Below, piece by piece: positions 6,009 to 9,638 of a stretch of 9,638 nt of DNA. The notes under the pieces were generated by a model. The model was not told the DNA's origin. It ran no database searches and saw only the letters and a program-made list of their open reading frames with translations. Source of the stretch: an uncultured Corynebacterium sp. Its GTDB lineage: Bacteria > Actinomycetota > Actinomycetes > Mycobacteriales > Mycobacteriaceae. Position numbers and translations under genes: made by a program. The first letter of the stretch is position 1. Each line of letters opens with the position of its first letter. The stretch covers positions 1 through 9,638 of the forward strand of contig NZ_CABTZR010000080.1 of assembly GCF_902489365.1 (NCBI RefSeq), written 5' to 3'.

Positions 6009-6044
6009 GGGCCCAGCGAGCGGTGGATATCCCTCGCTGGGCCC
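6009..6044 (+). other. Perfect 12-bp hairpin between glpD and glpF (attenuator, processing or stability element)
   Basis: GGGCCCAGCGAG (6009-6020) is perfectly complementary to CTCGCTGGGCCC (6033-6044), extended by a G-U pair. The 12-nt loop contains the palindrome GGATATCC. It begins 8 nt after the glpD stop and fills most of the 74-bp gap to glpF. The downstream bases TTGGTCTAGG are not U-rich. It may cause partial termination, protect the glpD 3' end, or mark an RNA processing site that sets the relative levels of GlpD and GlpF/GlpK. Confidence 0.6.
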
Positions 6045-6074
6045 TTGGTCTAGGCAGATAAGAAAGGACATCTA

Positions 6075-6812
6075 ATGACCGGAATGGATGCATTCCTGTG
6101 GGAGTTCCTTGGCACGGCAGTGCTGCTCCTGTTGGGTAATGGCGTCTGTGCCACTGTAAACCTCCGCACCTCCGCGGCGCGCGGTGCAGACTGGATCGTT
6201 ATCGCTATGGGTTGGGGCCTCGGCGTCTACTTGGGCGCTAGCATCGCGGACCCCACTGGCGGTCACCTTAACCCGGCGGTGACCATCATGCTCGCTGTTA
6301 ACGGCTCTCTTGAGTGGAGCCTTGTGCCTTATTACCTCCTGGGTCAGATCCTTGGCGCCATGCTTGGTGCCTTCCTGGCGTGGGCAACGTTTAAGCAGCT
6401 TTTCGACGCCAACAATGTCGATGAAGCCGGCAACGTCACCGGAGCCAACAAGAATACCGGCGGTATTTTCTTCACGAACCCGGCGCACCCGAACAACGGC
6501 TGGAACGCAGTGACAGAGTTCATCGCTACCACCGTGCTGCTCATGTTTATCGCCTTCGGTCCTACCGGCGGCGAGCTCGGTCCGCTGAGCTACTTCGGCG
6601 TTGCCTTCGTCATCGTGTCTATCGGTCTGTCCCTCGGTACCCCCACCGGATATGCCATCAACCCGGTTCGTGACCTCGGCCCCCGCATCATGTACGCCTT
6701 TGTCCTCCCCATCAAGGACAAGGGCACTGGAAACTGGAGCTATGCCTGGGTTCCGGTCGTCGCGCCGATGCTGTCGGCCGTCGCCGTTGGCCTGCTATCC
6801 ATAGCCCTTTAA
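6075..6812 (+). CDS. glpF: Glycerol uptake facilitator (aquaglyceroporin)
   Basis: A membrane channel of the MIP family that lets glycerol diffuse into the cell. It has 245 aa, typical for GlpF, with six hydrophobic helices plus two half-helices. Pore motif 1 is the usual NPA (66-68, HLNPAVT). Pore motif 2 is NPV (196-198, AINPVRDLGPR) where NPA is expected. Selectivity-filter residues fit an aquaglyceroporin when aligned with Escherichia coli GlpF: W47, G184, Y193 (Phe in E. coli) and R199. D200 after R199 also marks the glycerol type. A further NPA triplet at 135-137 lies in a loop and is coincidental. The ATG at 6075 follows AGAAAGGA with 6-nt spacing. glpK starts 24 bp after its stop, so the two are cotranscribed. 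Confidence 0.95.
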   Translation: MTGMDAFLWEFLGTAVLLLLGNGVCATVNLRTSAARGADWIVIAMGWGLGVYLGASIADPTGGHLNPAVTIMLAVNGSLEWSLVPYYLLGQILGAMLGAFLAWATFKQLFDANNVDEAGNVTGANKNTGGIFFTNPAHPNNGWNAVTEFIATTVLLMFIAFGPTGGELGPLSYFGVAFVIVSIGLSLGTPTGYAINPVRDLGPRIMYAFVLPIKDKGTGNWSYAWVPVVAPMLSAVAVGLLSIAL

Positions 6813-6836
6813 AACACCCCCGACAAGGAGAAAGTT

Positions 6837-8384
6837 ATGTCCACCAAGAGCTACGTTGCAGCGATTGACCAGGGCACTACGTCCACACGCTGCATTATCT
6901 TTGACCACGACGGCGAGCAGGTGTCCGTCGGCCAGCTCGAGCACGAGCAGATCTTCCCGGAGAAGGGCTGGGTTGAGCACGACCCGGAGGAAATCTGGAG
7001 CAATACCCGCCGCGCGGTGGGTGAGGCCTTGGCCAACGGCGACATCAACGTTGAAGACATCGCCGCTTTGGGTATCACCAACCAGCGTGAGACCACCGTT
7101 GTGTGGGACAAGAACACCGGCAAGCCGGTCTACAACGCCATCGTATGGCAGGACACCCGAACCACCGACATTTGTAAGGAGCTCGCCGGCGAGGAGGGCG
7201 CGGACAAATGGCGCCGCCGCACCGGCCTCATCATCAACTCTTACCCGGCCGGTCCGAAGGTGAAGTGGATCCTCGATAACGTCGAGGGGGCGCGCGAGCG
7301 CGCTGAAAAGGGCGAGTTGCTCTTCGGCACCATCGATACCTGGCTGCTGTGGAACCTTACCGGCGGCGCCGATGGCGACAACGGCCAGGAGGCCCTGCAC
7401 GCTACCGACGTCACTAATGCTTCGCGCACCTTGCTCATGGACATCGAGAAGCTCGAGTGGGATGAGGAACTGTGCAAGGAGATGGGCATCCCGACGTCCA
7501 TGCTCCCGGAGATCCGCCCGTCCCTGGGTGACTTCCGCACTGTGCGCGAGCGCGGCTCGCTGGCCGGCGTACCGATTCGCGCCATTTTGGGTGACCAGCA
7601 GGCCGCCATGTTCGGCCAGGGCTGCTTCCGCCCGGGTTCCGCCAAGAATACCTACGGTACCGGCCTGTTCCTCCTGCTCAACACCGGTACGACCCCGAAG
7701 TTCTCGGAGAACGGCCTGCTCACCACCGTGTGCTTCCAGCGTGAGGGCGAGCGCCCTGTCTATGCGCTCGAAGGGTCCGTGTCCATGGGCGGTTCCCTGG
7801 TGCAATGGCTGCGCGATAACCTGCAGATCATCCCGAACTCTGCCTCCATCGAGAACATGGCCCGTGAGGTTAAGGACAACGGTGGCGTCTACATTGTTCC
7901 TGCCTTCTCTGGTCTGTTTGCCCCGTACTGGCGCCCGGATGCTCGCGGCGTCATCGTGGGCCTGACCCGCTTTGCCAACCGCAAGCACCTGGCCCGCGCG
8001 GTCCTCGAGTCCACGGCGTACCAGACTCGTGACGTCGCCGATGCCATGGTGGCGGACTCCGGCGTGGAGATCACCGAGCTGCGCGTCGACGGCGGCATGA
8101 CGATGAACGAGCTGCTCATGCAGTTCCAGGCAGACATGCTTGGCGTCGAGGTACATCGGCCGAAGAACGTGGAGACCACCGCAACGGGTGCTGCTTTCGC
8201 TGCAGGTCTTGATTCTGGCTTCTGGGAGGACCTCAGCGTGCTGAGCTCCCAGCAAGGTGACTTCAAGGTGTGGAAGCCGCAACGCGAAAAGGAAGAAGTC
8301 GAGGCTCTCTACCGCGATTGGAAGCGCGCCATCAAGCGTTCCCTGAACTGGGAAGATGTGGACGATGACGACGTTATCGCCTAA
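6837..8384 (+). CDS. glpK: Glycerol kinase
   Basis: A cytoplasmic FGGY-family kinase that converts glycerol and ATP to sn-glycerol-3-phosphate, trapping glycerol entering through GlpF. It has 515 aa, slightly longer than the usual about 500. The N-terminal phosphate-binding loop is DQGTTSTRCIIFD (11-23). Glycerol-binding residues align with E. coli as R84/E85 (TNQRETT), W104, Y136 and the catalytic base D253 (GDQQAAMFGQ). C-terminal ATP-binding blocks are GSVSMGGSLVQW (313-324) and DGGMTMNELLMQF (418-430). The segment 232-248 lacks both the GGKGGTR fructose-1,6-bisphosphate loop of E. coli and the histidine loop phosphorylated by the PTS in Firmicutes. Neither control is therefore expected. 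The acidic C-terminus ends DVDDDDVIA. The ATG at 6837 follows AAGGAG by 6 nt. Confidence 0.98.
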   Translation: MSTKSYVAAIDQGTTSTRCIIFDHDGEQVSVGQLEHEQIFPEKGWVEHDPEEIWSNTRRAVGEALANGDINVEDIAALGITNQRETTVVWDKNTGKPVYNAIVWQDTRTTDICKELAGEEGADKWRRRTGLIINSYPAGPKVKWILDNVEGARERAEKGELLFGTIDTWLLWNLTGGADGDNGQEALHATDVTNASRTLLMDIEKLEWDEELCKEMGIPTSMLPEIRPSLGDFRTVRERGSLAGVPIRAILGDQQAAMFGQGCFRPGSAKNTYGTGLFLLLNTGTTPKFSENGLLTTVCFQREGERPVYALEGSVSMGGSLVQWLRDNLQIIPNSASIENMAREVKDNGGVYIVPAFSGLFAPYWRPDARGVIVGLTRFANRKHLARAVLESTAYQTRDVADAMVADSGVEITELRVDGGMTMNELLMQFQADMLGVEVHRPKNVETTATGAAFAAGLDSGFWEDLSVLSSQQGDFKVWKPQREKEEVEALYRDWKRAIKRSLNWEDVDDDDVIA

Positions 8385-8413
8385 GAGCTAACCAGGAGTC
8401 TTTGCACGAAGAC

Positions 8414-8458
8414 GCGGCCGTCACGAGCATTCTCGTAGCGGCCGCTTTCGTCGTTTGA
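8414..8458 (+). terminator. Terminator of the glpDFK operon
   Basis: GCGGCCG (8414-8420) pairs with CGGCCGC (8439-8445). A G-U pair and one mismatch are followed by an inner stem ACGAG/CTCGT around a CATT loop. TTTCGTCGTTTG follows the stem. The structure starts 29 nt after the glpK stop. The U-tract is interrupted, so efficiency is uncertain. Confidence 0.7.
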
Positions 8459-8530
8459 GGTGTGGCGGATTGCGGCTGGGTGCAACGCGGTGGCGGGGCT
8501 TTATCGCTGTGGTGGTTACTCGCGTTGCGG

Positions 8531-8553
8531 GTGCGGCATTGAGCATGCCGCGC
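8531..8553. promoter_or_regulatory. Inverted repeat over the -35 region of the HAD hydrolase gene
   Basis: GCGGCAT (8533-8539) and ATGCCGC (8545-8551) are perfect inverted repeats with a 5-nt spacer. They extend to 9 pairs if G-T pairing is allowed. The dyad spans about -41 to -19 relative to the inferred transcription start at 8572, where a repressor could block RNA polymerase. It could also form an RNA hairpin in read-through from glpK. The regulator is unknown. Confidence 0.35.
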
Positions 8554-8558
8554 TGACG

Positions 8559-8564
8559 TAGACT
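8559..8564 (+). promoter_or_regulatory. -10 box of a leaderless promoter for the HAD hydrolase gene
   Basis: TAGACT is followed by exactly 7 nt and then ATG at 8572. The hexamer and spacing are identical to those of serS. No Shine-Dalgarno precedes the ATG. Transcription probably starts at the A of the ATG. Confidence 0.55.
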
Positions 8565-8571
8565 CGGGGCT

Positions 8572-9417
8572 ATGGCCAGTGACGTATTTTCGGACCACGC
8601 TCCGCGCCTCATCATCAGCGATATCGACGGTACTTTGTTGGACCGAAACCACCGGGTGCCCAAGCGAAACCGCGAAGTTGTGGCCCGTGCGGTCGCCGCG
8701 GGCAGCGAGTTTGCGCTGGCAACCGGGCGCCCCTTCCGGTGGATCATGCCCGTGCTCGAGCAGCTGACCGTGCGCCCAGTCTGCGTGACATCAAATGGTG
8801 CGGTGATTTATGACTCGGCGGAGGACCGCGTTCTTTCCGCCCACGAGCTTTCGCCTGAGGCCCTCGCGGAAACCGTGAAGGTCGCTGCGAAGGTACTCGA
8901 GCCGCATGGTGGGGTTGGCTTTGGGGCGGAGCGTGCGGGAGGCTCGGTCTTGGACCCAGTTGAGGAACTCTTCGTGGTGGAGTCGCACTATTCGGAAAAC
9001 GCGCTCTTTGAGGGCTTCGGGCTGGTGAGCGTGGGGGAGTTGGTGTCCCGGCCGGCGGTGAAACTGCTGATCCGCAACACCGCATTCTCCGCGCCGGAAC
9101 TCTACGAGCTTATTGCTCCGCATATCGATTCCGAGCTTGCCCACGTCACCTATTCGATGTCTGAGGGAATCCTCGAAGTGGCGGCCCCCAACGTGACGAA
9201 GCGCCGTGGAATTAAGTGGTTGGCCGAGCACCACGGTATCGCCCGCGAAGACATCATTGCCTTTGGCGATATGCCCAACGATATCGAGATGCTTGAGTGG
9301 GCAGGTTGCGGGGTAGCCATGGAGAACGCTCACCCGGATGTCGCGGCGGCCGCAGATACGGTGACGCTAGCGCACCACCAAGCAGGCGTAGCAAAGGTCC
9401 TCGAGCGCTGGTTCTAG
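8572..9417 (+). CDS. HAD-superfamily hydrolase, Cof type (HAD-IIB)
   Basis: A Mg2+-dependent cytoplasmic phosphatase of the Cof/YbiV-like HAD-IIB group, usually acting on sugar phosphates or similar small phosphometabolites. Its 281 aa are typical (about 260-290). Motif I is DIDGT (17-21; D17 nucleophile, D19 acid/base), motif II lies at ATGRP (50-54), a candidate motif III lysine is K164 or K210, and motif IV is GDMPNDIEM (232-240; D233, D237). The segment between motifs II and III (about 80-200) is the type-IIB cap. The end, AMENAHPDV then the GVAKVLE block, is characteristic of Cof proteins. It appears to have its own leaderless promoter after the glp terminator. Proximity to glycerol genes does not establish the substrate. 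The C-terminal domain of the acyltransferase at 2281-3951 is a degenerate relative. Confidence 0.93.
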   Translation: MASDVFSDHAPRLIISDIDGTLLDRNHRVPKRNREVVARAVAAGSEFALATGRPFRWIMPVLEQLTVRPVCVTSNGAVIYDSAEDRVLSAHELSPEALAETVKVAAKVLEPHGGVGFGAERAGGSVLDPVEELFVVESHYSENALFEGFGLVSVGELVSRPAVKLLIRNTAFSAPELYELIAPHIDSELAHVTYSMSEGILEVAAPNVTKRRGIKWLAEHHGIAREDIIAFGDMPNDIEMLEWAGCGVAMENAHPDVAAAADTVTLAHHQAGVAKVLERWF

Positions 9418-9456
9418 TACTGCTGTACCCCGCCTTGCTGTGGCCGTGAAACCCCG

Positions 9457-9495
9457 CGCTACCTGCCCTGCTTGTAGCGGAGCCTGAGAGTTTTT
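9457..9495 (+). terminator. Weak candidate terminator after the HAD hydrolase gene
   Basis: CGCTAC (9457-9462) pairs perfectly with GTAGCG (9474-9479) around an 11-nt loop. TTTTT follows at 9491-9495, 11 nt beyond the stem, farther than in a canonical terminator. Alternative pairings are possible (CGGAG 9478-9482 with CTCCG 9498-9502; CCCCGC 9452-9457 with GCGGGG 9506-9511), so the real fold is uncertain. Confidence 0.3.
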
Positions 9496-9503
9496 GCCTC
9501 CGG

Positions 9504-9532
9504 TTGCGGGGTGGGTGGTGGTGTTTTAGTCT
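9504..9532 (+). promoter_or_regulatory. Leaderless promoter for the right-edge gene
   Basis: TAGTCT (9527-9532) is followed by exactly 7 nt and then ATG at 9540. TTGCGG (9504-9509) lies 17 bp upstream of the -10 and is a plausible -35. No Shine-Dalgarno is present near the ATG. This is the best-formed -35/-10 pair among the four leaderless candidates. Confidence 0.5.
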
Positions 9533-9539
9533 CTTGGCC

Positions 9540-9638
9540 ATGGGGGATTTGGAGACTTATTTCTCCTACCGCAGTTCGGGGTTGGATCTTGTGGGGCTTG
9601 CGGTAGGCAGTGTGGATGATTTACGCGCGCGTGGTGCA
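9540..9638 (+). CDS. 5' end of an unidentified gene (partial, runs off right edge)
   Basis: From the ATG at 9540 the frame is open for 33 codons to the window end, beginning MGDLETYFSYRSSGLDLVGL. Support comes from the well-placed -10 box 7 nt upstream, the open frame and its position after the HAD gene on the same strand. The visible part has no signal peptide or recognisable motif. The GLDL(V) plus small/acidic pattern loosely recalls the N-termini of corynebacterial DUF222/HNH-endonuclease proteins, but 33 residues are too few to claim this. The codon mix (GGG, TTG, CTT, TTA) is less biased than in the glp genes, suggesting modest expression. Confidence 0.5.
   Translation, partial: MGDLETYFSYRSSGLDLVGLAVGSVDDLRARGA

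Noticed and set aside
6477..6488. Third NPA triplet in GlpF (residues 135-137)
   Set aside because: It falls in the extracellular loop before helix 4, not in a pore half-helix.
6795..8282. Long minus-strand open frame (495 codons) opposite glpK
   Set aside because: Same reasoning: a complement of a biased gene, low complexity and no family match.
1..9638. Mobile element, CRISPR, tRNA, phage or novel defence system
   Set aside because: No terminal inverted repeats with transposase, no spaced direct repeats, no tRNA-like cloverleaf, and all complete genes fit common families. I see no credible new system beyond the PlsC-pseudoHAD fusion.

Overview
The window comes from a high-GC actinobacterium, most likely a Corynebacterium. 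Three things suggest this: the gene set, a HutC-type GntR regulator divergent from serS, and the repeated pattern of a -10 box placed exactly 7 nt before a start codon, typical of actinobacterial leaderless mRNAs. The species cannot be read from the window. All genes with a recognisable family belong to ordinary families. I see no phage, insertion sequence, CRISPR array or tRNA/rRNA gene, and no evident new defence or mobile system.

Layout, left to right. (1) The first codons of an unknown minus-strand gene run off the left edge. A long hairpin separates it from a minus-strand GntR/HutC regulator (UTRA domain). (2) A 57-66 bp divergent promoter region holds a perfect 6-4-6 inverted repeat, the best candidate operator, between the regulator and serS. 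(3) serS (seryl-tRNA synthetase) is followed by a GC-rich terminator. (4) A PlsC-family acyltransferase follows. It has a roughly 300-residue C-terminal extension whose last 135 residues look like a degraded, catalytically dead HAD phosphatase domain. A strong terminator with a GCAA tetraloop ends it. (5) After a 324-bp intergenic region comes the glycerol operon glpD-glpF-glpK (G3P dehydrogenase, glycerol facilitator, glycerol kinase). It has a 12-bp perfect hairpin between glpD and glpF and a terminator after glpK. (6) An independent, apparently leaderless Cof-type HAD phosphatase follows. (7) The first 33 codons of another apparently leaderless gene run off the right edge.

How the genes fit together. 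GlpF admits glycerol, GlpK phosphorylates it to sn-glycerol-3-phosphate, and GlpD oxidises this to dihydroxyacetone phosphate while feeding electrons to the quinone pool. Glycerol-3-phosphate is also the backbone for phospholipid synthesis. The neighbouring PlsC-like enzyme would act on its acylated form, so the central part of the window reads as a glycerol/glycerolipid neighbourhood. The HAD phosphatase may act on a phosphorylated metabolite, but its substrate cannot be inferred.

The most interesting observations are the PlsC-pseudoHAD fusion, four start codons sharing the same 7-nt leaderless geometry (one of which revises the GntR start), the divergent operator candidate, the glpD/glpF hairpin, and the NPV (not NPA) second pore motif in GlpF.
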